Positions 9,925 through 18,762 of a stretch of DNA of 64,000 bases are shown piece by piece (positions within the stretch are counted from its first letter, which is position 1; each line of letters opens with the position of its first letter). Source of the DNA: Sphingomonas yantingensis (GTDB lineage: Bacteria > Pseudomonadota > Alphaproteobacteria > Sphingomonadales > Sphingomonadaceae); NCBI RefSeq assembly GCF_014199325.1, contig NZ_JACIJJ010000004.1, forward strand, positions 1-64,000, read 5' to 3'. The position numbers were made by a program, and so were the translations under genes. The notes beneath the pieces were generated by a model. The model ran no database searches. It saw only the letters and a list, made by a program, of their open reading frames with translations, and was not told the origin of the DNA.

Positions 9925-10946
9925 GCCGCACCCGCCAGCTTCGCCTGTTCCCACGCCGCTTTCGCCAGTGGCCTCACCCGCTCGGCCATCGCAGCGGCGC
10001 CGGCGTTCGAGGCGTTGCCGTCGATCACGCGCTTCTTGATTCCCTGAACGATGCCCACCAGCCGGAACAGGTTGTAGGCGAAGTACCAGTTGAGGTTGGG
10101 CAGGCCGTCGCGCCCGGTCGCCGCGCAGTATCGCGCCACCGCCTCGTCCATCGTCGGGATGCCGTGTGCCGTGAGGTCGAGGCCGGCCAGCCCTGAGCGC
10201 CCGTCCTGAGGCATCGCCCAGTTCATCGCTAGATAGGCGAAGTCGGCGACCGGGTCGCCGAGCGTCGCCAGTTCCCAGTCGAGTACCGCGCGCACATTGG
10301 CATCGTCGCCGTAGATCAGATTGTCGATGCGATAGTCGCCATGGATCACCGATACGCGATCCTGCGTGGGCAACGTCCGGGGTAGCCATTCGATCAGCCG
10401 CTCGACCTCCGCCACGTCGTCGGTCTGCGCGGCGCGGTACTGGCGGGTCCAGCGCGCGACCTGCCGCTCGATATAGTTGCCGGGCGGGGCGAAATCGGAA
10501 AGGCCGATCGCGGCGGGATCGAGTGAATGAAGCGCCGCCATCGTGTCGATCATAGCGAGGTAATGCGGCCGCCGCGCCTCGATCGGCACTTCGGGCAGGG
10601 CGCCGTTCCAGAAGGTGCGCCCCTCGACCATCTCCATCAGATAGAAGACCGCGCCGATCACCCCCTCGTCCTCGCACAGCGCGATCGGGCGGGGGACGGG
10701 AAAGCGGGTGGGGTGAAGCGCGCGCAGCAGCCGGTATTCGCGATCGACCGCGTGAGCGGAGGGGAGAAGCGGACCGAACGGCTTGCGGCGCAGCACCACG
10801 TCGCCGCTCGTCGTGCTGATGCAGTAGGTCGGGTTCGACTGGCCGCCGGCGAACTTCGCGATCCGCGTGACCTGTCCCAAGGCGGGTAGGTTTGCGGCAA
10901 TCCAGTCGGCGAACGCCTGTTCGTTCAGATCATGCGGTTCGGGCAT
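9921..10946 (-). CDS. Aminoglycoside-phosphotransferase-like (ACAD10/11-type) kinase
   Basis: 341 residues from the ATG at 10946, which has AGGA a few bases upstream; an ATG two codons earlier is also possible. The APH fold is shown by GGQSNPTYCI, VVLRRKP (nucleotide-binding Lys), VIHGDYRIDNLIYG (catalytic Asp loop) and LDWELATLGDP (metal-binding Asp). Members of this subgroup resemble the kinase domain linked to acyl-CoA dehydrogenases that act on 4-hydroxy fatty acids. Antibiotic resistance is unlikely. It converges on the TPR gene. Confidence 0.85.
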   Translation of the reverse strand: MPEPHDLNEQAFADWIAANLPALGQVTRIAKFAGGQSNPTYCISTTSGDVVLRRKPFGPLLPSAHAVDREYRLLRALHPTRFPVPRPIALCEDEGVIGAVFYLMEMVEGRTFWNGALPEVPIEARRPHYLAMIDTMAALHSLDPAAIGLSDFAPPGNYIERQVARWTRQYRAAQTDDVAEVERLIEWLPRTLPTQDRVSVIHGDYRIDNLIYGDDANVRAVLDWELATLGDPVADFAYLAMNWAMPQDGRSGLAGLDLTAHGIPTMDEAVARYCAATGRDGLPNLNWYFAYNLFRLVGIVQGIKKRVIDGNASNAGAAAMAERVRPLAKAAWEQAKLAGAA

Positions 10947-11119
10947 ACCCATCCTTCGATCGCGCGGCTTTGTAGCTTCATCTGATGCATACCGATCCCT
11001 CCAAGCCCCGCGCAACCCGGACATAAAATGAAATGCGCGGCCGATGGCACCGCGCGGGCGCTCCCGCGTTCTATGTGCATGGAGAGCCGGGCTTTTTTCC
11101 GGGTGTAAGAGCAGCGACA

Positions 11120-11299
11120 ATGACCGACGAGCAGACCGTGACCGATGCCGAATATCTCTACCGCCGTGCCGAACAGGAACTGCTTCAGGCGCAGCGCGCC
11201 GAACATCCGGCGGTGGTGAAGGCGCACTATATGCTCGCGGGTTACTATCTCGACCTCGTCTATGGCCCCGGCGATGCGGAAAAGGCGGCGGCCGAATAG
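11120..11299 (+). CDS. Small conserved-looking hypothetical protein
   Basis: 59 residues beginning MTDEQTVTDAEYLYRRAEQE, highly charged and helical (LLQAQRAEHPAVVKAHYMLA, then GYYLDLVYGPGDAEKAAAE). The sequence resembles small proteins of unknown function that I recall from other sphingomonads, where the HPAVVKAHYxLAGYYLD segment is conserved. There is no signal peptide or membrane segment. It ends 3 bases before the convergent apbE stop. No function can be proposed. Confidence 0.6.
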   Translation: MTDEQTVTDAEYLYRRAEQELLQAQRAEHPAVVKAHYMLAGYYLDLVYGPGDAEKAAAE

Positions 11300-11302
11300 G
11301 CG

Positions 11303-12163
11303 TCAGTCGTCGATCATCGCCTGTAGCGGCAGTGTGAGGACTTCGCCCGCCCGCGTCACGATCCGTGCGGCGGGTTTGAGCGGTTCGAGCGCCGACAGGT
11401 CGGGCCACGCGATCGCGATCGCTGTGGCGAGTGCATCGGCGGCCATCGCGGTTTTCGCGACGACGCTGACGCTGACCACGCCGTTATCCGGCGCGCGGCC
11501 GGTGCGCGGGTCGATCGAATGGGCACCGCGAACATAATCGCCGCTCGTCGCGACGCCCATCTGAAGCAGTGCGATGCGAAGCGGCAGCAGCGGCGGGCCG
11601 GGCGGCGTCTCGAGATCGACCCACCATGGCTCGCCATCGGGCCGGATGCCGCGCCCGACGAGTTCGCCGCCGACTTCGATCAGGCAATGCGCGATCCCCA
11701 TCCGCCCCAGCCGGTCGGCGAGTTCGTCGGCGGCATAGCCCTTGGCGATCCCCGACAGGTCGAGTTGCAGCCCGCCCGGTTGGCGAAGGCACTGGCCATC
11801 GCCATCCCAGTCGAGCCGCTGCCAGCCCGAGACCGCCCGCGCCGCCTCGATTGCCGCTTCGTCCGGGACAGGCATCGGGCCGCGAGGGCCGAAGCCCCAA
11901 AGGTCAACCAGCGCGCCGACCGCCGGATCGAACGCGCCGCCGCTCACCCGTGCCAGATGAAGCCCGGCATCGACAACGCGGGCGAGGTCGCGCGGCAATG
12001 TCACCCACGCGCCCGCTGTCCGGTTGAACCGGCAGAGCGCCGAGTCCGGTTCCCAATGACTGAGCACCGCAACTAGCTCGGCGAGCCGCGTCTCGATCGC
12101 CGCCTGCACCTCGCCCGGCGGGGCATGGCGCGCCGCATAGAGCACGCGCCATGTCGTTCCCAT
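11303..12163 (-). CDS. apbE: FAD:protein FMN transferase (ApbE)
   Basis: 286 residues from the ATG of MGTTWRVLYA, where the ApbE substrate-binding region begins. GGGGGAG lies 3 bases before that ATG. Coding-like sequence continues in frame upstream to the DUF4198 stop (ALPLRIDPAALAGHDP) without ATG, GTG or TTG, so the true start may be a CTG near 12259. Family motifs: SHWEPDSALCRFNR, VSGGAFDPAVGALVDLWGFG, LDLSGIAKGYAADELADRL and VATSGDYVRG. ApbE moves FMN from FAD onto Thr/Ser of periplasmic proteins. It is the last gene of the siderophore receptor operon. Confidence 0.9.
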   Translation of the reverse strand: MGTTWRVLYAARHAPPGEVQAAIETRLAELVAVLSHWEPDSALCRFNRTAGAWVTLPRDLARVVDAGLHLARVSGGAFDPAVGALVDLWGFGPRGPMPVPDEAAIEAARAVSGWQRLDWDGDGQCLRQPGGLQLDLSGIAKGYAADELADRLGRMGIAHCLIEVGGELVGRGIRPDGEPWWVDLETPPGPPLLPLRIALLQMGVATSGDYVRGAHSIDPRTGRAPDNGVVSVSVVAKTAMAADALATAIAIAWPDLSALEPLKPAARIVTRAGEVLTLPLQAMIDD

Positions 12164-12255
12164 CGTCTCCCCCGCCAGCGCATCGACCGGCGCATCGGGA
12201 TCGTGACCAGCCAGCGCCGCCGGGTCGATCCGCAGGGGCAGGGCGATGCGCGGGT

Positions 12256-13098
12256 TCAGGGCGTCATCACCTCGACCGTCGACGTATAGCTCATCCGCCG
12301 CCCGGTCGCGCGCGGTTGCGTCACCTTTGCGTCCTCGGCGGTGGCGTTCAGCCAGTACATTCCCGCGGCGGGCCAATCGAGCGCGACAATGCCGTCCGCC
12401 CCTGTCGTCAGATCGCGCGCACCCTCGGCATCTCGGTATCGCTTGCCGCCGGGGACGACCGTCACCTTCAGGTTGGCGGCGGGTTTGCCGTCGATCAGGA
12501 AGCGGACCCGCCCCGGCTCGCCCGCAACCAGTTCGTCGGGATGGGTCTGCCAGTCTGCCTCCAGGCCCTTGCCCGCGGGCTTGAGCACCGTCGTCGTCGG
12601 CTCGCCCGCGGTCACGTAGATCTCGTTGCGGCTCGACACCTCGGTCAGCTTGACCTCGGTCGCATCGGCGGGGATGTCGGCGGCGGTCAGCGGGGGCAGG
12701 CGCTTGCCGTCCTGCCCCATCTGCGGGCGTCCGCCGATGCGCTTCTCGACGCCGCCGACCTTGAAACTGCCCATCAGGCCGTCCTGCACCATGCCGATCT
12801 TCCACGTGCCCGGCGCATCGAGCTGAACGTCGAAGACCGAGCGGTAGCGGCCGGTCGACCCGTTCTGCATCCGCCCCTCTTGGCCATCGGGGCGCCAGAC
12901 CTTCACGCCCTCCAGCCGCCCGGGCTGGTGGTCGGCGTAGAACAGGTCGTTCGACGCGGCCATGTCGACCGTGACCCAGCTGTCGGTGCCCGAAAAGATC
13001 GTGCCCGAGGGGAGGAGCCACAGCCGGTGGGCGGACACGCCGACCGGGATCGAGGCGAGCGCGGCGGCGGCGAGCAGGCGGAGGGTGAGCTTGTTCAT
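12256..13098 (-). CDS. DUF4198 periplasmic protein
   Basis: 280 residues with a signal peptide (NKLTLRLLAAAALASIPVGV ending near SAH) and the DUF4198 hallmark directly after it, AHRLWLLPSGTIFSG. Two Ig-like halves follow, with WLNATAEDAKVTQP near the end. DUF4198 proteins resemble nickel or cobalt uptake accessory proteins (NikK/CbiK-like exported proteins) and often occur beside TonB receptors. In this operon (receptor, PKHD hydroxylase, PepSY, DUF2271, DUF4198, ApbE) a role in periplasmic metal or siderophore handling is plausible but not shown. Confidence 0.85.
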   Translation of the reverse strand: MNKLTLRLLAAAALASIPVGVSAHRLWLLPSGTIFSGTDSWVTVDMAASNDLFYADHQPGRLEGVKVWRPDGQEGRMQNGSTGRYRSVFDVQLDAPGTWKIGMVQDGLMGSFKVGGVEKRIGGRPQMGQDGKRLPPLTAADIPADATEVKLTEVSSRNEIYVTAGEPTTTVLKPAGKGLEADWQTHPDELVAGEPGRVRFLIDGKPAANLKVTVVPGGKRYRDAEGARDLTTGADGIVALDWPAAGMYWLNATAEDAKVTQPRATGRRMSYTSTVEVMTP

Positions 13099-13106
13099 CG
13101 GATACC

Positions 13107-13589
13107 TCAACGGGCGGAAAGGGTGACGGCGCCGAGTTCGTGGCTGCCCGCGGCGCGTGCGGCGGCCTTGGTCGGCACGGACAGGGGCACGCGGACGAGT
13201 TCGCGCCCACCGGTCTCGCGCGCCGCCTCGACATTCAAGACATACTCGCCGGGCTTGAGGTCGGCGGGGAGCGGGATGGTGTGACTGCCCGGCGCGCGGG
13301 TCGCGCCGCTGATGCCGTTGGCGGGCATCTTCATCGACCGCCCGCCCTTGCGCCACCAGGCGCGCAGGTCCGCGAGCCATTTGGTGCCGGGCTCGGCGCC
13401 GGCCTTCTTCACGTCATACCAGATCGCGATCGTGCGCGCGGGCCCGCCCGCGGCGGGCTCGACCCACACCGCCACATAGGGCCGATGATATTCGGCGACG
13501 TTGAGGCGCGGGATGGTGATCGTCACCGAACCGGCCACCGCCGGGGCGGCGAAGGCGCCGGCGAGCAGCACGAGCGAGGAAAGGCGCAT
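13107..13589 (-). CDS. DUF2271 periplasmic protein with a possible flavinylation motif
   Basis: 160 residues. A signal peptide (LSSLVLLAGAFAAPAVAG) is followed by the DUF2271 domain (NVAEYHRPYVAVWVEPA, IAIWYDVKK, WLADLRAWWRKGG, KPGEYVLNVEAARE). Residues 91-97 read NGISGAT, close to the SGAT-type motif in which ApbE attaches FMN to the Thr (here T97). With apbE two genes downstream and a PepSY membrane protein just upstream, this protein may carry covalent FMN and move electrons in the periplasm. That function is inferred. Confidence 0.85.
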   Translation of the reverse strand: MRLSSLVLLAGAFAAPAVAGSVTITIPRLNVAEYHRPYVAVWVEPAAGGPARTIAIWYDVKKAGAEPGTKWLADLRAWWRKGGRSMKMPANGISGATRAPGSHTIPLPADLKPGEYVLNVEAARETGGRELVRVPLSVPTKAAARAAGSHELGAVTLSAR

Positions 13590-13600
13590 AGAGGCTCCGG

Positions 13601-14236
13601 TCAATGAATGAAGAACACGGCAAGGATCAGCGGCAGCACGAGCCCCGCCGCGACGATCGGCCAGGTCGAGGGGCGGCGGCGCGCGTGCATGTAGAGAAGG
13701 AGTAGCCCGGTCACGGAGAAGACGACGCTGGCGACCGCGAACACGTCGATGAACCAGAACCACGCCGCGCCCGAATTGCGCCCCTTGTGCAGGTCGTTGG
13801 CCCAGGCGATCCAGCCGCGGTCGGTCACCTCCGCCTCGATCGCGCCGGTCGTCCGGTCGATGCTGACCCAGGCGTCGCCGCCGGGGCGGGGGAGGGCCAC
13901 GTAGACCTCGTCGTCGGACCATTCGCCGGGACGCCCGCGCGCGTCGAGCCCGACCGCATTCTCGACCGCATCGGCCACGACTGGTGCCAGCGGCTCGGCC
14001 CCGCTGCCGGTCAGCCGACGGACGAGGGGGGCGGGGAGCTTGCCCGACCGCTGCGTCACCTTTGGCTCGGCGGAGATCGTTGCTGCATGATTGAGCGTGA
14101 TGCCCGTCACCGCGAACAAGAGCATGGCGGCCAGGCTGATCGCGGCGCTGATCCAGTGCCAGGTGACGAACTGGCGCATCCAGAAGCTGCGCAGGTTCTT
14201 GCGCGGCGCGGCGCGGACGGGGGTTTCGGCGTTCAT
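13601..14236 (-). CDS. PepSY-associated membrane protein
   Basis: 211 residues with membrane helices at about 20-50 ([20 protein letters not shown]) and near the C-terminus ([38 protein letters not shown]). A periplasmic PepSY-like region lies between them ([20 protein letters not shown], then [20 protein letters not shown]). The HDL-type DLHKGRNSG before the second helix pair and His residues in the helices fit PepSY proteins that bind heme and pass electrons across the membrane to flavins or iron. It overlaps the hydroxylase gene by 4 bases. Confidence 0.85.
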   Translation of the reverse strand: MNAETPVRAAPRKNLRSFWMRQFVTWHWISAAISLAAMLLFAVTGITLNHAATISAEPKVTQRSGKLPAPLVRRLTGSGAEPLAPVVADAVENAVGLDARGRPGEWSDDEVYVALPRPGGDAWVSIDRTTGAIEAEVTDRGWIAWANDLHKGRNSGAAWFWFIDVFAVASVVFSVTGLLLLYMHARRRPSTWPIVAAGLVLPLILAVFFIH

Positions 14237-14916
14237 GCGTCGGCCCAGCGGCGAAGGAGGTTGTGATAGACGCCGGTCAGCTCGACCACCGCGCGGTCGC
14301 CTTGCCCCTTCTCGGCCCCAACGCGCTGGATCGCGCGGTCGAGGTCGAACAGGATGCGCCGCTCGCCATCGTCGCGCACCATCGACTGGACCCACAGGAA
14401 CGAGGCGAGGCGGGTGCCGCGCGTCACCGGCTCGACCCGGTGGAGGCTGGAGGCGGGATAGAGCACCGCATCGCCGGCGCCGAGCTTCACCCGCTGCTCG
14501 CCGAACAGATCCTCGACCACCAGTTCGCCGCCGCCATAGTCGGCCGGGTCGGCAAGGAAGACCGTCATCGACAGGTCGCTGCGCAGGCGAAAGTCGCTGC
14601 CGCGCTTCAGCCGCACCGCATTGTCGACATGCGCGTCGAACGCCTGCCCGCCGGCGTAGCGATTGAACAGCGGCGGAAAGACCTTGTTCGGCAGCGCCGC
14701 GGCGACGAACAGGGCCGAGCGGCCGAGGCAGTCGAGGACGATCCGCCCCGCCTCGATGCCGGCGGCATCGTCCTCGTCCAGTTGCTCGTTGCGCTTGGCA
14801 AGCGCTGCCTGCGGCCCCGACGTGGCGTTGCCGTCGATCCACGCGGCCCCCTCCACCAGCGCGCGGATGCGGGCGAGGGTGGGGGCGTCGAGCAAGTCGG
14901 GGATCGCGAGGAGCAT
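14233..14916 (-). CDS. PKHD-type Fe(II)/2-oxoglutarate-dependent hydroxylase (PiuC/YbiX type)
   Basis: 227 residues, the usual length of YbiX/PiuC proteins. The iron ligands are H96 and D98 in AFDAHVDNA and H159 in [15 protein letters not shown], with the 2-oxoglutarate-binding Arg in GTRLAS. These cytoplasmic dioxygenases are repeatedly found beside catecholate siderophore receptors (PiuA-PiuC, Fiu-YbiX) and are iron-repressed. It follows the receptor gene by 19 bases and overlaps the PepSY gene. No clear SD precedes the ATG; the gap holds a copy of the iron-box-like motif. Confidence 0.93.
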   Translation of the reverse strand: MLLAIPDLLDAPTLARIRALVEGAAWIDGNATSGPQAALAKRNEQLDEDDAAGIEAGRIVLDCLGRSALFVAAALPNKVFPPLFNRYAGGQAFDAHVDNAVRLKRGSDFRLRSDLSMTVFLADPADYGGGELVVEDLFGEQRVKLGAGDAVLYPASSLHRVEPVTRGTRLASFLWVQSMVRDDGERRILFDLDRAIQRVGAEKGQGDRAVVELTGVYHNLLRRWADA

Positions 14917-14932
14917 TTGCGAACGCTTATCG
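14917..14932 (-). promoter_or_regulatory. Second copy of the iron-box-like motif before the PKHD gene
   Basis: The + strand reads TTGCGAACGCTTATCG. It differs at one base from TTGCGAACGATTATCG upstream of the receptor gene and has the same orientation relative to the following gene. It nearly fills the 19-base gap between receptor stop and hydroxylase start. It may be an internal operator or a chance similarity. Confidence 0.4.
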
Positions 14933-14935
14933 CGA

Positions 14936-17347
14936 TCAGAAGCTGTAGAACAGGCTCAGCGTCGCCTGGCGACGGTCGCCCGGCTGCGCCCAGCCGCCGG
15001 TGACGACGCCGCTCGTCGGCTGGTTGACTGCTGTGTTCAGGTTGTTGCGCACGCCGGTCAGATACTGCTCGTCGGTGAAGTTCTGGACGTTGAGCTGCAG
15101 CGTCCAGCGATCGGCGAGCGTGTAGGCGGCGAAGGCGCGGTGGATCAGGTAGTCGTCCGCCCGGTACTGCACGGGGTTGGCGGCAACCGGCGCGTTGGTC
15201 GCGAAGCTGCCCTGATAGGTCAGGCCATAGCCGATCTCGAGCCCGAACGGCAGCTTGTAGGTGGTGAACAGGCTGCCCGAATGCTCGGGTGTCTGGATCA
15301 GCAGGCTGTCCGTCTGCGGATCGGGCACCCCCGCCGAATTGCCGCACGTCGCCGACGGATTGGCGAGGCACTGGTCGGAAACGCTCTGCAGCACCCGGCC
15401 GTCGAGATAGGTGTAGTTGGCGAACACCGTCCAGGCGGGGGTGACGTTGCCCGACAGGCCGAGCGCGATGCCGTCAACGCGGCTTCGACCGTCGAGCACC
15501 TGCAGCCCCGCGGGTAGCGCCGGGTCGTTGGAGGGGACGCGGAAGTTCGTCCGCTCGTTGCGGAACACCGCGGCGGTGAGCTGGAGCATGTTGTTCCAGA
15601 GCCCGGCCTTCACCCCCGCCTCAAAATTCTTCGCGGTCTCCGGCGCGACGGCGCACGGATCGGCACCCCCCGCAACAGTCGGCACGCCGCAGCCGAGGCG
15701 GACGGTCGCCGACGACGGCGTCTTGGCGTTGCCGTAGCCGACGTAGAGGCTCACGTCCTTCACCGGGTGGAACACCGCGCCGACGCGCCAGGAGAACAGG
15801 TCCTCGCGGTTCGTCTGCGGCACTTGCTGGAGCGGGGTGAGTGCGGTCGTGCCCGGCGGCACGAAGGCGAGCGGGATGTTGCGGAAGGTCGCGCGCTGAT
15901 GCTCGAACCGGACGCCGCCGTTCAGCTCGAACATCGGCCCGAGCTCGAGCGTGTCGAAGGCATAGACCGCGATGCCCGAGGTCTCGCTGCGCGACTGGGC
16001 GGTCAGCGTGTAGTTGACCGGGCCGGTCCAGTCGGTCCGCGGGTTGGCGATTTCGATCAGCGGCGGGGTCACCACGCTGCCGTCCGGGTTGCGCAGCAGG
16101 GATGCCTGCGACAGGCGATACCCCTCCCAGATGGCTGCCGCGCCCACGTTCAGCACGTTGCGCACGCCGCCCTTGGTGCCGACTTCGTGGCGCAGGTCGG
16201 TCTGGTTGTAGAGCAGGTTGTTGACCTGATCGCGAACCAGCCCGCGCGGGCCAGAGGGGAGGTAGAAGCCCGGCGGCACGTTGGCGGGGCAGGCCGCGCC
16301 CACCGTGTCGCCGACGCGCGCGGTGATCGGCTGGCGCCCGGTGGATGCTAGGCAGAAGGTCCCCTGTGGCGCGGACGTAACGCTCGATTGCTCGACACGC
16401 TGCCAGCGAGTGAGGTTGCGCACGCCGAAGCCGCCGCCCAGTTGATACGCGAAGGTCGCGGTCAGGCGATCGACAGTCACGTCCTGCCGGTCGAGATTGG
16501 CAATGCCGAAATAGTCGCTGCGATCGACGCCGGGCAGAACGCCGTCGGTCACACCATTTCGCACGAAGGGGACGCCGTAGATCGGCGTATTGCGATCCTC
16601 CTGATGCACATAGGCGAGCGTCAGGCTGGTCGGCTCGCCGATGCCGAAGGTGACGGACGGCGCGACCCCCCAGCGCTTGAACCGCTCGACATCGCGGCCG
16701 GGCACGTCGTTGCGGTGGATCATCGCGTTGAGGCGGACGGCGGTGAAGTCGTCGACGCGGACGTTGCTGTCGATCGAGCCGCGATAGTAGTTGTCGGTCC
16801 CGACCGATCCTTGCGCGATCGTCAGCGTCTCGGTGCCCGGCACCTTGGAGACGAGGTTGATCGTGCCGCCGACGCTGCCCGATCCGTTGAAGACGCTGTT
16901 GGCGCCGTTGTAAACCTCGACCTGCTGCAAATTGAACGGGTCGGTCCGACTGTACTGCGCGCTGTCGCGGACGCCGTCGATGGTGACGTCGTTGTTCGCC
17001 GAATAGCCGCGCAGGTTGATACTGTCGCCGTATCCGCCGCCGCCCTCGCCCGCGCCGAAGGTGATGCCGGGGATCGTCTGGAGCACGTCGCGCAGCGTCT
17101 GGAGGTTCTGTTTGCGGATCGTCTGTTCGCTGACGACGGTGATCGTCTGCGGCGTGTCGATGATCGCCGCGGTCGCCTTGGGGCTTTCGACGTATTTCGG
17201 CGCCCCAAGCTTCTGGCCGGTGACGACGATGTCGCGGTCGGCGGGGCGTGACTGATCGCTGACCGGTGCCTTGTCCTCATCGGCGGCATAGGCAGGCGCG
17301 GTCGCCAGAAAGCCGACGCACGACAGCGCGAGAAACGTGTTGGACAC
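14936..17347 (-). CDS. TonB-dependent (catecholate) siderophore receptor
   Basis: 803 residues with a signal peptide, the plug domain ([60 protein letters not shown]) and a 22-strand barrel ending in SLFYSF. The terminal aromatic residue is the outer-membrane insertion signal. [10 protein letters not shown] near the N-terminus is the usual sphingomonad TonB-box region. The following PKHD hydroxylase and the overall type suggest a Fiu/PiuA-like catecholate receptor. It heads a six-gene minus-strand operon and has an iron-box-like palindrome and a TTGACA hexamer upstream. Confidence 0.93.
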   Translation of the reverse strand: MSNTFLALSCVGFLATAPAYAADEDKAPVSDQSRPADRDIVVTGQKLGAPKYVESPKATAAIIDTPQTITVVSEQTIRKQNLQTLRDVLQTIPGITFGAGEGGGGYGDSINLRGYSANNDVTIDGVRDSAQYSRTDPFNLQQVEVYNGANSVFNGSGSVGGTINLVSKVPGTETLTIAQGSVGTDNYYRGSIDSNVRVDDFTAVRLNAMIHRNDVPGRDVERFKRWGVAPSVTFGIGEPTSLTLAYVHQEDRNTPIYGVPFVRNGVTDGVLPGVDRSDYFGIANLDRQDVTVDRLTATFAYQLGGGFGVRNLTRWQRVEQSSVTSAPQGTFCLASTGRQPITARVGDTVGAACPANVPPGFYLPSGPRGLVRDQVNNLLYNQTDLRHEVGTKGGVRNVLNVGAAAIWEGYRLSQASLLRNPDGSVVTPPLIEIANPRTDWTGPVNYTLTAQSRSETSGIAVYAFDTLELGPMFELNGGVRFEHQRATFRNIPLAFVPPGTTALTPLQQVPQTNREDLFSWRVGAVFHPVKDVSLYVGYGNAKTPSSATVRLGCGVPTVAGGADPCAVAPETAKNFEAGVKAGLWNNMLQLTAAVFRNERTNFRVPSNDPALPAGLQVLDGRSRVDGIALGLSGNVTPAWTVFANYTYLDGRVLQSVSDQCLANPSATCGNSAGVPDPQTDSLLIQTPEHSGSLFTTYKLPFGLEIGYGLTYQGSFATNAPVAANPVQYRADDYLIHRAFAAYTLADRWTLQLNVQNFTDEQYLTGVRNNLNTAVNQPTSGVVTGGWAQPGDRRQATLSLFYSF

Positions 17348-17397
17348 CCCGAACCCCTTATCTTGTCTGGGGCTGGGCTATTGCGAGTCACTCTCAC

Positions 17398-17426
17398 TGT
17401 CAAGCGAGTTGCGAACGATTATCGTT
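17398..17426 (-). promoter_or_regulatory. Putative Fur/iron box and -35 element of the siderophore receptor operon
   Basis: A perfect 13-base palindrome AACGATTATCGTT lies at 17414-17426, inside TTGCGAACGATTATCG. It resembles Fur-type boxes. Five bases downstream in the direction of the receptor gene is TTGACA (17403-17398, minus strand). The -10 region about 17 bases further is poor (TAGCCC). The position just upstream of a -35 hexamer suits an iron-responsive regulator. Confidence 0.55.
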
Positions 17427-18022
17427 TACACCTCGGCGGCGCGCACGATCCGCCAGTCGATCGGCTTGAAGCTGCCGCCGTTGCTGGCGGGGGCGGAGCA
17501 GGCCGTGAGGCCGATGATAAGGTCGATCGCCGCGCGAAAGCGGATCGTGTCGCCCGCCTTGCTGAGCGGCGGCAGCACCTTGAACCAGCCGGTTTGGCCG
17601 TCGACGGGCACGTTCATGAAGCAGTTGAAGGCGACCGGGATCGCGTCGTCCTCGATCCCGTAGGGCGCGAGCGCGGCGGCGAGGTTGCCGTGACAGCCGC
17701 GATGCGGCGGCTCGTTTTCGTAGCAGAGGCGGAACGTCGCCTCGCTGCACGGGGTGAGCAGGAAATCGTGGCGGCCGACATCGTCGTGGACGATCTCCAG
17801 CATCACGTTCGAGCGGTTCGAATAGAGCCGGTCGCCCGTCGTCAGATAGATGCGCTCGGCATAATCGAGCGTGCGGCCCGACGACAGCATCTCGCGCACG
17901 TCGCCGCGTGTGACCGCGAGCAGGTCGGCGACCTGCCCGCCCATCGGATCGATGACGACCAGTTCGTCGCCGGCGTTCAGCTCGAAAGCGGTGCCGCTGC
18001 GCGGTTCGATGCGGCCATTCAT
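17426..18022 (-). CDS. DUF1989 (urea carboxylase-associated) family protein
   Basis: 198 residues matching DUF1989: AGDELVVIDPMGGQVADLLA, a metal-site-like cluster including RHDFLLTPCSEATFR and PPHRGCHGNLAAALAPYGI, then FNCFMNVPVDGQTGWFKVLP and a C-terminal GGSFKPIDWRIV. Members occur beside urea carboxylase or with YqcI/YcgG heme enzymes and are suspected to act on guanidino or urea compounds. It overlaps the upstream GntA-like gene by 4 bases and lies 78 bases ahead of the siderophore receptor on the same strand. Confidence 0.88.
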   Translation of the reverse strand: MNGRIEPRSGTAFELNAGDELVVIDPMGGQVADLLAVTRGDVREMLSSGRTLDYAERIYLTTGDRLYSNRSNVMLEIVHDDVGRHDFLLTPCSEATFRLCYENEPPHRGCHGNLAAALAPYGIEDDAIPVAFNCFMNVPVDGQTGWFKVLPPLSKAGDTIRFRAAIDLIIGLTACSAPASNGGSFKPIDWRIVRAAEV

Positions 18023-18720
18023 GACAGAATCTCCAGCCCGGCATCGCCGCCGGGCCTGCGTGAAAAGGGGCAGCGCCAGTCGGCACCCACCGCGCGGCCG
18101 CTATATTGCCGCGCCTCCGACGTTTCGCCGTGGCGCGACAGCATCGGGTTGGCGCTGCCCGCCAGCGCCACGTCGCGCGCGATGATTGAGGCGCGCAGTT
18201 GCTCGTAGCGGTTCTGCTCGCGCAGCGTCTCGAATTGGTCGTGCAAGTTGAAGACGAGGGCGGGGCGCTCGAACCGGCGGGCGGGGCGGCTGGCGCCCGG
18301 ATGCAGCCCGACGACGAAGAAGGCCTCTCCGCCAAAGCTCAATCCGAAATGAGGGTCGGCGGGGTCGCTGCTGACGCGCGGATCGGCGGGCTGACCGCGC
18401 CACGCATCCTTGTCCGACAGCGATTGCAGGCGCGCCCACATCGCCGCCTCGAACCCCGCTTCGTCCAAATCGTCCGGCTCCTCGAACAACACGGCAAAGC
18501 TGCGGAACAGGCCCGGCTCCTGCTTATAGGCCCAGGCGAAGCGCATCAGCGCCTCGTGAATGGCAAGGTCGTCCCAAGCGCTGCGGATCGAACGCGCGGT
18601 CAGCAGGTCGAGGGTGCCGCGCCCGAGCGCCGACTTGGCGCCGACGCAGGGAAACGACTTTTCGAGGATCATGGCCCGGAATGCCTCGGCGAGGTCGGGC
18701 GGGGTATCGGTTTCAGTCAC
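18019..18720 (-). CDS. GntA-like (YqcI/YcgG family) heme-dependent guanidino N-hydroxylase
   Basis: 233 residues. Family marks are FPCVGAKSALGRG near residue 24 (the Cys region thought to bind heme), FRSFAVLFEEP, FEAAMWARLQSL, the Asp/Pro/His cluster SSDPADPHFGLSFGGEAFFV and the tail SARQYSGRAVG-like segment before WRCPFSRR. GntA of guanitoxin synthesis N-hydroxylates a guanidino group, and other members act on arginine. Paired with DUF1989 through an ATGA overlap. The actual substrate in this organism is unknown. Confidence 0.85.
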   Translation of the reverse strand: MTETDTPPDLAEAFRAMILEKSFPCVGAKSALGRGTLDLLTARSIRSAWDDLAIHEALMRFAWAYKQEPGLFRSFAVLFEEPDDLDEAGFEAAMWARLQSLSDKDAWRGQPADPRVSSDPADPHFGLSFGGEAFFVVGLHPGASRPARRFERPALVFNLHDQFETLREQNRYEQLRASIIARDVALAGSANPMLSRHGETSEARQYSGRAVGADWRCPFSRRPGGDAGLEILS

Positions 18721-18762
18721 GCGGCCTGAAGGTTCGAACCCCGTTGGAAGTTCCGATATTTT

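Noticed and set aside
9921..11408. Extended 495-codon form of the APH-like kinase
   Set aside because: The N-terminal 150 residues are unrelated to the family and have shadow-frame composition; a supported start lies at 10946.
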